Below are positions 9,472-17,491 of a DNA stretch of 64,000 nucleotides, piece by piece. The position numbers and the translations under genes are program-made. Positions within the stretch are counted from its first letter, which is position 1, and the number at the start of each line of letters is the position of its first letter. The notes under the pieces are model-generated. The model searched no databases. It was given only the letters and a program-made list of their open reading frames with translations, and was not told the DNA's origin. The DNA comes from Pontibacter sp. G13 (GTDB taxonomy: Bacteria > Bacteroidota > Bacteroidia > J057), in the NCBI RefSeq assembly GCF_031851795.1, contig NZ_CP134696.1, positions 2,279,001 to 2,343,000 on the forward strand, in the 5' to 3' direction.

Positions 9472-10413
9472 CTAGAATCTGCGTGTGAAGAATAGAATGC
9501 CCATTTCGTCCTCGGAAGTAACCCCATAACGTATCTCGCGATCGGTCTCGTTTTCGTACGTGACGACCGTTCTCAAGCCTTCGCCAAAATCCAGTGTGAG
9601 CGGCGGATCAAAAAACACATAAGGCGGGTGCTGATAGTCCAGCGCGGTGTAGACCAGTTCTCCGTCTTGGGAGCCGCCCACTCGGTAGACCTGAAACATC
9701 TTGCCACGCTTGTGCATGTGGGAGAACAACTGGCGAATCTCCGTGCGCTCCTTGAAGATTTTCTCACGGGTGACCACAGTAGTCTGATTCGGTGGGAGGA
9801 TCAAGTTGCGTTGATTATTGATGTCGTCCATGTACAGAACCTCTTCCACTTCATCGAAGGGAATGGTGTGCATATTCAGGTATACCTCGCCGAAAATGAT
9901 CTCATCACTCACGTTGAAATAGTGGGAATTGATATCCATTGAGGCATTGGCAGGCACATACATCGCGACACCGTCTGGGAGGTCAAGGGTGAAATCTGGC
10001 TCCTGTGCGCCGCAATACATAGCTCCGGAGCCCATCGTCAGGCTGAAATTCGGACGGCCATCGGGGAGATTTTGATCACGCATCACGCCGATAGCGGGAT
10101 TGGCGGGATCATTTTCATCTTGGTAGCCATACGCGATCATGTGGTGCGTTCCGGGGCGGCACTTCACCTCGAATTTGTTGACGTACATGGGCGCATGGTT
10201 TCCTACGGGCATCCGAAGGAAAATCTCGCGTTCAAATCGAGCGGGAACAGGAAATGGGGGCACGTGGATCTGATAGCCGTCCGTAGAGGAGGGTGCTTCC
10301 AAACCTTCGAATGGGGGGATATCAGCAGCGTCGTACTTGATCGGCTTCACGCAGGTGGACACGATCAAGGCTAGACAAATCAGTAGAATTCCGGAAGAAA
10401 TACGCGTGTTCAT
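9472..10413 (-). CDS. Copper type II ascorbate-dependent monooxygenase-like lipoprotein
   Basis: 313 residues from the ATG at 10413. A longer frame reaches 10497, but the N-terminal export signal starts at 10413 (MNTRISSGILLICLALIVSTC), giving a probable lipoprotein with Cys21. The body matches the fold and ligand pattern of peptidylglycine/dopamine monooxygenases: His90-His91 in HHMIAYGY and His164 in NSHYFN (CuH site), His232 and His234 in FSHMHKRGKMFQVYRV and Met304 in SEDEMGILFF (CuM site). All six copper ligands are therefore present, which supports an active C-H hydroxylase or at least a copper-binding protein. Substrate is unknown. It is the first gene of a pair with a small barrel protein. 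Confidence 0.8.
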   Translation of the reverse strand: MNTRISSGILLICLALIVSTCVKPIKYDAADIPPFEGLEAPSSTDGYQIHVPPFPVPARFEREIFLRMPVGNHAPMYVNKFEVKCRPGTHHMIAYGYQDENDPANPAIGVMRDQNLPDGRPNFSLTMGSGAMYCGAQEPDFTLDLPDGVAMYVPANASMDINSHYFNVSDEIIFGEVYLNMHTIPFDEVEEVLYMDDINNQRNLILPPNQTTVVTREKIFKERTEIRQLFSHMHKRGKMFQVYRVGGSQDGELVYTALDYQHPPYVFFDPPLTLDFGEGLRTVVTYENETDREIRYGVTSEDEMGILFFTRRF

Positions 10414-10590
10414 CGAGTTGATTGCTTGGTGTATGTTACCCCAACTACCATCCAGCAGGCCAGAAGATGCATGAAATGCATCGCTTTCCATCGACACTGA
10501 ATGTCAGAGGGATAGAAATGATCGAGGGATTGATTCACTCACATCAAAAGATAAACACCTTACTTCATCCCGCAAAACAATTCTCAGCAC

Positions 10591-10620
10591 AAAAAAATTG
10601 CCCTGATCTCTCGGGGCAAT
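10591..10620 (-). terminator. Rho-independent terminator
   Basis: On the minus strand ATTGCCC...GGGCAAT forms a stem that is followed by a run of seven T. It lies 39 bases after the DUF6428 gene and ends the ArsR/DUF6428 unit. Confidence 0.85.
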
Positions 10621-10658
10621 CTCTAAGGAAGTTTGACAATACAATGTAAGGTTATCTA

Positions 10659-11132
10659 TCAGCAGCAACCGCCACCCGGCGTACAGCTGTTTCCAGCGGG
10701 GGTTGTGAGATCGACCATATTCAGTTTGGGTTTTTCTGCGGGGATGCCGCAAGATTCCTTGGCGAGGCAATCCGTAAACCGATTCGTCAGGAAGAATCGC
10801 TCCCCATCCGTGCTCAGGCCATATTTTCCGATGGTGTTGCCCTGATATTCCACTTCGATCTCCTGATCAGGAATTCCCAAGGTCTTCTCGGACAATTCGA
10901 TGATGCTGGTCAATTTTTGCGCGCCCAGACGGTGATGCACATCGTCAGAACTCCAAAGCTGGAAGTTTACCACAGATTCGTGGCGCACAGTCCCTCCACA
11001 ATCGATGAAGTGCTTGGTGACATGGCCAATCTCCGTTACGTGAAAATGTGCGGGAACCTCAGTTCCATCTGGCAATTGGAACGTCAGGACGTCCATATTG
11101 GCGAGGGCTTGCTTGACTTCGGATAGTTTCAT
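10659..11132 (-). CDS. DUF6428 family protein
   Basis: 157-residue cytosolic protein matching, from memory, the DUF6428 family found beside ArsR regulators in Bacteroidota (LPDGTEVPAHFHVTEIGHVTKHFIDCGG; FQLWSSDDVHHRL). No catalytic motif is known for the family. It has a conserved-looking Cys/His set (HFHVTE, DCGG) and ends in CTPGGGCC, a likely thiol metal- or metalloid-binding tail. It lies 55 bases after the arsR-type gene and has its own copy of the ArsR-type palindrome in that gap, so it is probably induced by the same metalloid. A chaperone or detoxification role is inference. Confidence 0.8.
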   Translation of the reverse strand: MKLSEVKQALANMDVLTFQLPDGTEVPAHFHVTEIGHVTKHFIDCGGTVRHESVVNFQLWSSDDVHHRLGAQKLTSIIELSEKTLGIPDQEIEVEYQGNTIGKYGLSTDGERFFLTNRFTDCLAKESCGIPAEKPKLNMVDLTTPAGNSCTPGGGCC

Positions 11133-11153
11133 CTCGTTTGTGTCTATATTTTC

Positions 11154-11169
11154 ATCGCAAAATTACGAT
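11154..11169 (-). promoter_or_regulatory. ArsR-type operator over promoter of DUF6428 gene
   Basis: ATCGCAAAATTACGAT, an imperfect palindrome of form ATCG-N8-CGAT, lies 22 bases upstream of the DUF6428 start. On the minus strand it contains TAATTTTG, a match to the phylum -7 box TAnnTTTG, so a repressor bound here would cover the promoter. A near-identical site precedes the arsR gene. Confidence 0.65.
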
Positions 11170-11187
11170 GGTGTAGTTCAAAAATTT

Positions 11188-11529
11188 TTAGTTGCAACAG
11201 ACTTCTTCTGGAGCGTTCACATGATCATCCCAGAATTGTCCAAAGAGTTTTTGTGCTTGTTCCCATCCTTTGGGGTCGATGCAGTAGCAGCTTTTGTGCG
11301 GAGCAATCTCCCCCTGTACCAGTCCAGCATCCTTGAGGACTTTGAGGTGTCTGGACACTGTGGATTGGGCCAACGGTAGTTCAAGTACAATATCTCCACA
11401 GACACAGCTTTCCTTGTGTGCCAATACTTGGAGGATGGCAATCCTCGCAGGATGCCCCAATGCCTTGGCAATTTCAGCGATTTGCTGCTGTTGTTCGGTG
11501 AACTCGTGTGTGCGAATCTTGGTACTCAT
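11188..11529 (-). CDS. arsR: ArsR-family metalloregulatory repressor
   Basis: 113-residue winged-helix repressor (recognition helix QSTVSRHLKVLKDAGLV). Cys42 and Cys44 in ESCVCGDI sit at the place of the ELCVCDL metalloid-binding motif of classical ArsR. Further cysteines occur as CYC (81, 83) and as a C-terminal pair (111-112), giving several possible As(III)/Sb(III) ligands. Family members leave DNA when metal binds. The gene is followed by the DUF6428 gene. A palindrome only 5 bases before its start codon contains its own promoter box, pointing to tight autorepression. No ars pump or reductase gene is in this window. Confidence 0.88.
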   Translation of the reverse strand: MSTKIRTHEFTEQQQQIAEIAKALGHPARIAILQVLAHKESCVCGDIVLELPLAQSTVSRHLKVLKDAGLVQGEIAPHKSCYCIDPKGWEQAQKLFGQFWDDHVNAPEEVCCN

Positions 11530-11534
11530 AATCT

Positions 11535-11550
11535 ATCGCAAATTTACGAT
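11535..11550 (-). promoter_or_regulatory. ArsR-type operator over arsR promoter
   Basis: ATCGCAAATTTACGAT is a 16-base near-perfect palindrome (ATCGnAAATTTnCGAT). Its minus strand contains TAAATTTG, a TAnnTTTG -7 box. A TTG lies at 11569-11571, 22 bases upstream. Transcription would start within a few bases of the ATG at 11529, so the mRNA would be nearly leaderless. Confidence 0.7.
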
Positions 11551-11630
11551 GGTATTTCCATTTCGTTCCAATATTCCGCAGACATTTTGTGGAATGAGGG
11601 ATACATTTTCCAGCTGGCCTCAAAACGCGA

Positions 11631-11654
11631 CAAGCTGCCCATTTGAGCAGCTTG
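11631..11654 (-). terminator. Weak hairpin after NarL-type regulator gene
   Basis: CAAGCTGC and GCAGCTTG form an 8-bp stem just after the stop of the response regulator gene. The following minus-strand bases (TCGCGTTTT) give only a poor U-tract. Confidence 0.45.
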
Positions 11655-11663
11655 AAGGAAGAT

Positions 11664-12371
11664 CTATGCTTTTTCCTGACAATCCTCATCCGGATCGACA
11701 AATCCTTGCCGGATCGCTTCCCGCACGAGGGAGGCGACATTGGGGACGCCAAATTTCTCCTTCAAATTGGCCCAATGATCCCTTACGGCATAGTGTGAGG
11801 TATTGCGCTTGTCGGCAATTTGCTTGGCAGAAAAGCCGCAAACGATCCATTCGAGGACATCTTGTTCTGCGGGAGTGAGCTTAATTTGGGTGGATTCTGC
11901 CTCATTGAAGTGCGGGCTCATAATTTTGCGCACCTCCGAACCGTAGTGATGGCCCTCATCCTGTACATGGTGGATCGCCTTAATGAGTTCTGGAAAGCGC
12001 GTCTCTTTATTGAGATAACCTGCCATGCCCATATTGACAAATTTCCGGAGGATTGTCGTCTCGAAATACGCCGTCATGACGAGAATCTTGGCTTCTGGAT
12101 CAGATGCAAGGATTTTTTCGGCGGCTTCTGCTCCATTCATCGTAGGCATCCGATAATCCATGAGGACTACATCGATATCATGCCGATTGTAGAGCGACCA
12201 TGCTTCTGCTCCATCTTGGGCTTCAGCCACAATCTGAATAGAATCGTCGAATTCCTGAATCGTTCGAATGCCTTCTCGATAGATTTCAGAGTCATCGGCC
12301 ACAAGTACGCGGATCGTCTTATCCACTGAGAACGAGGGCATTGAATTGTTAGAGTGTGAATTGAGAGTCAT
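11664..12371 (-). CDS. NarL/FixJ-family response regulator
   Basis: 235 residues. The receiver domain has acidic residues VADDSE, phosphate acceptor Asp72 in VVLMDYRMPTMNG and the switch region VMTAYFE. The output domain is a LuxR-type helix-turn-helix (LTPAEQDVLEWIVCGFSAKQIADKRNTSHYAVRDHWANLKEKFG). Translation could also start at Met11 (12341), since the receiver begins near residue 19. No kinase gene adjoins it. The three HisKA_3-type kinases further along the window are the family that usually pairs with such regulators. Output helix resembles the other NarL-type regulator at 30078, including the VxNxAxLVREAIRxG ending, so the two are probably paralogues. Confidence 0.9.
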   Translation of the reverse strand: MTLNSHSNNSMPSFSVDKTIRVLVADDSEIYREGIRTIQEFDDSIQIVAEAQDGAEAWSLYNRHDIDVVLMDYRMPTMNGAEAAEKILASDPEAKILVMTAYFETTILRKFVNMGMAGYLNKETRFPELIKAIHHVQDEGHHYGSEVRKIMSPHFNEAESTQIKLTPAEQDVLEWIVCGFSAKQIADKRNTSHYAVRDHWANLKEKFGVPNVASLVREAIRQGFVDPDEDCQEKA

Positions 12372-13043
12372 GACTTTGAAGATAAAAAGATGAACCTAAT
12401 TCGAATTCCTTCGATGACCAGAATCCAATCAAGAGGTCGATGTGTCTCGAATGTTACTCCCATAGGTACTGTCCTTTTTATCCGCAGATTAAGGGATCAT
12501 GTACCATCCTATCCACACACCCTAGAATTGGACTATGCCGTGAAGTTTGGTGAGTTGGACAAAGACAAGGCATGAGTCATCTTGCTCTATTGAGGCTCCG
12601 AAAACTCACTCATTTGATTATCCATTTACCAAAAGGAGGGGATGGTTATGCTTTTATAATAGATGTATCCTGATTTTCTTGAATTTCCTTAATTAAAGGG
12701 TATTCCAGCTAAAGATAAAGCATGAATTTCCATTCAATCAAGTGAAATTGTATATCCTCCTCCGAAAATAAATAGTGAATGCAAACAAATTCATAGATCT
12801 ATTTCTAGAGCGTTTCCACAAGCAAACGATGGATGAATCCTTGACATTAAGCCTACGCTTCACTTGACATTCGTCTCGTACTTTTCACAGTCGATGTTTC
12901 CCACTCTAGCCATTTTTAGATTTTCTTAATGATAGTTTTTGAGCAAGATTCGCTATATGTCATAAAGACAGCTGATCAAGAAACCGAAACCAGTAACCTT
13001 CAATTCAAAACAACATATAATCGCCACACATGGACAAACACCC
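12372..13043. other. A/T-rich intergenic region
   Basis: About 670 bases with no convincing gene on either strand. The single short frame at 12390 has no family-like sequence. No hairpin, tRNA or promoter pair stood out. It separates the start of the NarL-type regulator from the end of the PUL regulator and may be a decayed region. Confidence 0.45.
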
Positions 13044-16000
13044 CTATCGTTTCAGATCTTTCGGCAGGATCCCAAACTGCTTTTTGAAGCAATTACTGAA
13101 GTACTTGGGATCAGTGAATCCTACCTCATAGGCAGCTTCGGATACATTTACTTCTCCAGATTCCAGCAGTTGATGGGCTACATTCAATCTCAGGTGCCGG
13201 ATATACTCATTGATGGACAAGCCCGTCAATGCCTTCATTTTTCGAAGCACATTTCGCCTCCCCATCCCAAACGGTTCGCAGAAGGTCTCCACATCCAGAT
13301 TGCTGTTGGACAGGTGGTCCCGCACCGTTTCCTCGGCAAGTTTGAGAAATGCCCGATCCCTGTCTGTAGTTGCCAGTTTCTCAGGAGGAGAAAATGGATT
13401 TTGGGACAATTGCGAAATGAGTTTTGCTCGGGTGAAGAATAGGTTCTGAATTTTAAGTTGCAGGAGCTGAAAGGAAAATGGCTTGGCGATATAATCATCC
13501 GCACCTATGGAAAGCCCTGCCAACAGATTCTCCTCGCCCGATCTTGCCGTTACCAGTATCACGGGAATATGACTGGTACGATCATCCTCCTTCAAGGTCT
13601 TGCACAATTCAAAGCCATCCATTTCCGGCATCATCACATCGCTGATGACGAGATCGGGGAGCTCTTTTAAGGCCTTTTCACAGCCTTCTTTCCCATTCGC
13701 AGCCGTCACAATCTGGTACAGGGACTCCAATTGGGATCGCATGTAATTTCGGATATCCGCATGATCCTCTACGATCAAGATCGTTGGAAGGTCCTTGCCA
13801 CCCGTGGAAGGCAGAGCCGCTTCAACTCCCAATTCAAATTCTGAGGGCAGCGAAATCTCAGGATAAGTCATTTGAGGTTCCATTCCGTCCTGTGGCTGGG
13901 ACAAAATGGGCAATCGGACCTCAAAGCAGGCGCCTTGGTTTGGCGGACTGATCAATTCGATGCTTCCTCCTTGCAATTCCACCAATTCCTTGACCAACGC
14001 CAATCCAATTCCACTACTCGCAAATCCAGAGGGTCCCCCCTCGTAGAACCGATCAAAAATCCGGTTGCGTTGTTCTTCGGCAATCCCGGGCCCATCATCC
14101 CAGATCATGATCCGGAAGATTCGTGGATGATCCTTGGTTTCTGGAATATCCTGTATGTCCAACCAGATATTTCCGCCATCAGGCGCGTATTTACATGCAT
14201 TGGAGATGAGATTCGACAAGATCTTTTCCCAATGGTCCCAATCTACCCAAACCTCCTGTGGGGCATCTGGAAGTTGGAGGTGAAAAGTCAGCTGTTTGCG
14301 TTGCGCCCAATCATGAAAGGACTCCACCACGCCCCGAGTTTCAGCCACTACCTCGTATAGGCCCTTTCGAAGTTGAAAAGATCCACTATCCATCTTGCGA
14401 AAATCCAATAGTTGATTGATCAGCTTGGTCAGGGTTCGCGCATTCTGCCACATCAATTGGAAGCGAGACTGGGTAGATTCGGGATGCTTGTTCTGAGCGA
14501 TCATCTCCTCAAGCGGCCAAAGGATGAGATTGAGGGGAGTCCGAAGCTCATGCGAAATACTGGTAAAAAACTTCAATTTCGCTTCATTGAGGGTTCTGAC
14601 CTCATCAGCCAATTTTTGAATTTTCCGAGCTTGCTCTTCCAATTCCTGATTTTGCTGAATGAGCGCCTCATTCTGTCTGGAGATTTCGGTTCGTCGCTCT
14701 TCGCTCAAAGTAGTCGCCTCCTTGAGATCAGCGGTTCGAATGGCGACCTTGCGTTCGAGTTTTCGTTTGCTCCGTTTCAATTGAATGGTCCGCATCCGGA
14801 AATAGCCCAATACCAATCCAACCAGGAGCAATCCTGCCAAAATCTTCACATAAAGTAGCTCCCACCATGGAGGCGTGATCCTGAGCTTGATGGTGGTTCC
14901 CTGTTGATTCCAAACGCCGTCATTATTGGAGGCCTTCACATGAAAGGTGTATGTACCGGGGTCCAGATTGGTGTAGGTGGCATGATTTTGCGAGCCCACA
15001 TAATTCCAGATATCCTCGAATCCATCCAGCATGTAGGCAAATTGATTTCGCTCAGGCAGGAGGTAATTCAACGCGGAAAATTCGAACGTAATGACAGTTT
15101 GCTGATAATCCAATTCGATCAATTCGAGCTCAGAAACGGGTGCATTCAACCAAGCTCCTTCTCGAAAATCAACAGGTTTGTTGAAAAGCCTCATCTCCGT
15201 GATTTCCACGGGCGGCACAAACGGATTCCTGCGAATGGCCTTGGGATCAAATAGATTGAAGCCATATTGACCGCCAAATGCCAATGTACCGTCGGACAAT
15301 TGGCAATAAGCACCTCGTTTGAATTCACTCCCCTGAAGGCCGTCTTCTGGGGAAAAAACGTGAAACTGTTTGCGTTCAGGCTTGATGACTCCTTCTTCGA
15401 ATTTGCAAAGGCCTCGATGTGTACTGATCCACAAGTTTCCGGAAGCATCTTCTAGGATACCGGAAATGCTATTACTCGGCAACCCATCTGCCTCGGTATA
15501 GGTCGTGATCTGCACACCCGTCCTATCCACCCGAAACAGCCCTCGCTCCTTGGAGCCGACCCACAGATTGCCTTGGCTATCTTCCATGATCACCCCCGGA
15601 ATATCGAAATGCCCCTCTGGAGAACTATTGAAGCGCGAAAAGGTCAAGGTCCGATAATCGAATACTTCAAGGCCTTTGCCTGTCTGGACCAAGAGTCTCC
15701 CGAGTCTATCCTCAAAAATTCCATAGATGAAATTGTCTATCAATGAGGAAGAATCATTGGGTCTATGCTGAAATTGGGTGAATGTTTTGGTATCAGGGTC
15801 GAAGAGATTCAAGCCACCAGACATTGTACCGATCCAGATCAGTCCTCTTAGGTCTTGATAAATGGCATTCACATGACGTCCGCTCAGGCTTTTGGGATGA
15901 TTGGGATCATGGGTAAATCTATCGATATGCCGAAGATCCGAGCCAAAAACATCGATTCCCCCATCGTAGGTACCGACCCACATTCGTCCTTCCCGATCTG

Positions 16001-17264
16001 CAAGCAAGGACAAAATCGCCTGATTTTGAAGCCCTTCATCTAGGCCAATATACCGAAACGCACCGCTTTGGGGATTCAAGATATTCACCCCTCCCCCATC
16101 CGTTCCAATCCATAATTGCCCTGAATCGTCCTCTTCCAAGCTGGTAACATGATTGTTGTTGAGACCATCCACCTGTGCTCGATACCTCAGAAACGGTTTA
16201 TCCCATTTCGAGAAGTAATTCACTCCGCCATTGTAGCTCCCCGCCCATAGGATCTCTGTATCCGAATCAAAATAGAGTGCATGAATCGAATTGGAATTGA
16301 TGCTGCTTGGATCTGTAAAATCGGGCTTCCAATACTGAAAGGTCTGGCGCTGAATGTCGAATACATTGAGGCCGCCTCCTTCTGTTGCGACGAAAAGTAG
16401 ATTCTCCCCATCACCTTCGAGCGCCAGAATGGTATTATGACCGATCCCGCCCTTTTGGTTGGACGAATGGAGATAGCGCCTGATCGCGCCAGTCTGAAGA
16501 TTGAGTTGGTTGAGTCCGCCTCCCCATGTCCCAATCCACAAATCCCCGTATTTGTCCTGATAAAGATCGGTTACATCGTTGGATGACAGGGTGGATGATT
16601 GATCTTGATCGTGCAGGAAACGGGTAAATGTCCCTTGTGATGCATCCAGCCTATTCAGCCCTTGTTTGGTTCCGATCCAAAATACGCCTTCCTTATCTTC
16701 CAAAATACTGGTTACCAGCCCGGGAGTGATGGAGCGGGAATCCTGAGGATCATGCTTGAAGCTCTGAACGCGTCCGGAAGCAGGATCTAAAATCTCAAGC
16801 CCATAGTCAGTCCCAAGCCAAATTCTACCGCTTCGATCTGGATATATGACCTTGATTCTGTTGCCCATCACCGAATGCGCAAGGGTATCATTGCTGGTAA
16901 ATTGGGTGAAGGTTTCTGTACGGGGATCAAATCGATTCAGTCCGAAACTGAAGGTTCCCACCCAAAGATTGCCCGCTCGGTCAACCGCCATTGACTCAAT
17001 GAAATTGTCGGTAAGCTGGGTCTCTGGCCCCTTCATGAGTGCCCTAAAAGCAGTGCCGTCATATCTGTTCAATCCATTGAAAGTCCCAAACCACATATAC
17101 CCAGATTGGTCCTTTACAATGCTTTTTACCCAATTGTTGGAAAGGCCATCTTCAACGGTAAGGTGCTTAAAAAACGGCCGCGACAGTTGGCCCCACCCTG
17201 TCTGCGATATCAGAAGCATCAGGATGAAACCAAGCGCATTGAATAAATTCGTCCTTCTATTCAT
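13044..17264 (-). CDS. Hybrid two-component system regulator of the polysaccharide utilisation locus
   Basis: 1406-residue classical HTCS. A signal peptide (MNRRTNLFNALGFILMLLISQTGWG) is followed by about 14 two-component-propeller repeats (typical strands WFGTFNGLNRYDG, WIGTWGGGLNQLN) and a Y_Y_Y domain (about 770-840: YMLDGFEDIWNYVG, PGTYTFHVKASNNDGVW). Then come one membrane helix, a coiled coil, the kinase core with His905 in FTSISHELRTPL, the ATPase (SNACKYAP, DGPGIAEE, GIGLALVKEL), a receiver with Asp1209 in VISDVMMP, and an AraC helix-turn-helix at the C-terminus. Such proteins bind an oligosaccharide in the periplasm and activate the adjoining SusC operon. It is encoded downstream of the PUL on the same strand, behind a terminator, so it is probably transcribed separately. 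Confidence 0.95.
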   Translation of the reverse strand: MNRRTNLFNALGFILMLLISQTGWGQLSRPFFKHLTVEDGLSNNWVKSIVKDQSGYMWFGTFNGLNRYDGTAFRALMKGPETQLTDNFIESMAVDRAGNLWVGTFSFGLNRFDPRTETFTQFTSNDTLAHSVMGNRIKVIYPDRSGRIWLGTDYGLEILDPASGRVQSFKHDPQDSRSITPGLVTSILEDKEGVFWIGTKQGLNRLDASQGTFTRFLHDQDQSSTLSSNDVTDLYQDKYGDLWIGTWGGGLNQLNLQTGAIRRYLHSSNQKGGIGHNTILALEGDGENLLFVATEGGGLNVFDIQRQTFQYWKPDFTDPSSINSNSIHALYFDSDTEILWAGSYNGGVNYFSKWDKPFLRYRAQVDGLNNNHVTSLEEDDSGQLWIGTDGGGVNILNPQSGAFRYIGLDEGLQNQAILSLLADREGRMWVGTYDGGIDVFGSDLRHIDRFTHDPNHPKSLSGRHVNAIYQDLRGLIWIGTMSGGLNLFDPDTKTFTQFQHRPNDSSSLIDNFIYGIFEDRLGRLLVQTGKGLEVFDYRTLTFSRFNSSPEGHFDIPGVIMEDSQGNLWVGSKERGLFRVDRTGVQITTYTEADGLPSNSISGILEDASGNLWISTHRGLCKFEEGVIKPERKQFHVFSPEDGLQGSEFKRGAYCQLSDGTLAFGGQYGFNLFDPKAIRRNPFVPPVEITEMRLFNKPVDFREGAWLNAPVSELELIELDYQQTVITFEFSALNYLLPERNQFAYMLDGFEDIWNYVGSQNHATYTNLDPGTYTFHVKASNNDGVWNQQGTTIKLRITPPWWELLYVKILAGLLLVGLVLGYFRMRTIQLKRSKRKLERKVAIRTADLKEATTLSEERRTEISRQNEALIQQNQELEEQARKIQKLADEVRTLNEAKLKFFTSISHELRTPLNLILWPLEEMIAQNKHPESTQSRFQLMWQNARTLTKLINQLLDFRKMDSGSFQLRKGLYEVVAETRGVVESFHDWAQRKQLTFHLQLPDAPQEVWVDWDHWEKILSNLISNACKYAPDGGNIWLDIQDIPETKDHPRIFRIMIWDDGPGIAEEQRNRIFDRFYEGGPSGFASSGIGLALVKELVELQGGSIELISPPNQGACFEVRLPILSQPQDGMEPQMTYPEISLPSEFELGVEAALPSTGGKDLPTILIVEDHADIRNYMRSQLESLYQIVTAANGKEGCEKALKELPDLVISDVMMPEMDGFELCKTLKEDDRTSHIPVILVTARSGEENLLAGLSIGADDYIAKPFSFQLLQLKIQNLFFTRAKLISQLSQNPFSPPEKLATTDRDRAFLKLAEETVRDHLSNSNLDVETFCEPFGMGRRNVLRKMKALTGLSINEYIRHLRLNVAHQLLESGEVNVSEAAYEVGFTDPKYFSNCFKKQFGILPKDLKR

Positions 17265-17430
17265 GGCTCATTCCTTGTTCGGGAGTAGTAGATTCTAGTA
17301 GAGAAAATCAATTTACGTAACGATCCCCGTGATTGCCAAATATTGGAATTACGCGAATCATGTAAATTCCCCTAAACGGACCAAACAGCGTAAGCTACAG
17401 GGTATGATCTAGCGAAAGGTATGCTGATTG

Positions 17431-17465
17431 AAAAGTAAAAGAGACTGCCCAACAGACAGTCTCTT
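17431..17465 (-). terminator. Rho-independent terminator of the PUL operon
   Basis: On the minus strand AAGAGACTG...CAGTCTCTT (9 bp, 9-base loop) is followed by TTTTACTTTT. It ends the transcript after the SGNH hydrolase and separates it from the HTCS gene. Confidence 0.85.
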
Positions 17466-17491
17466 GCAATCAGGACAGATATCAGAATGAA

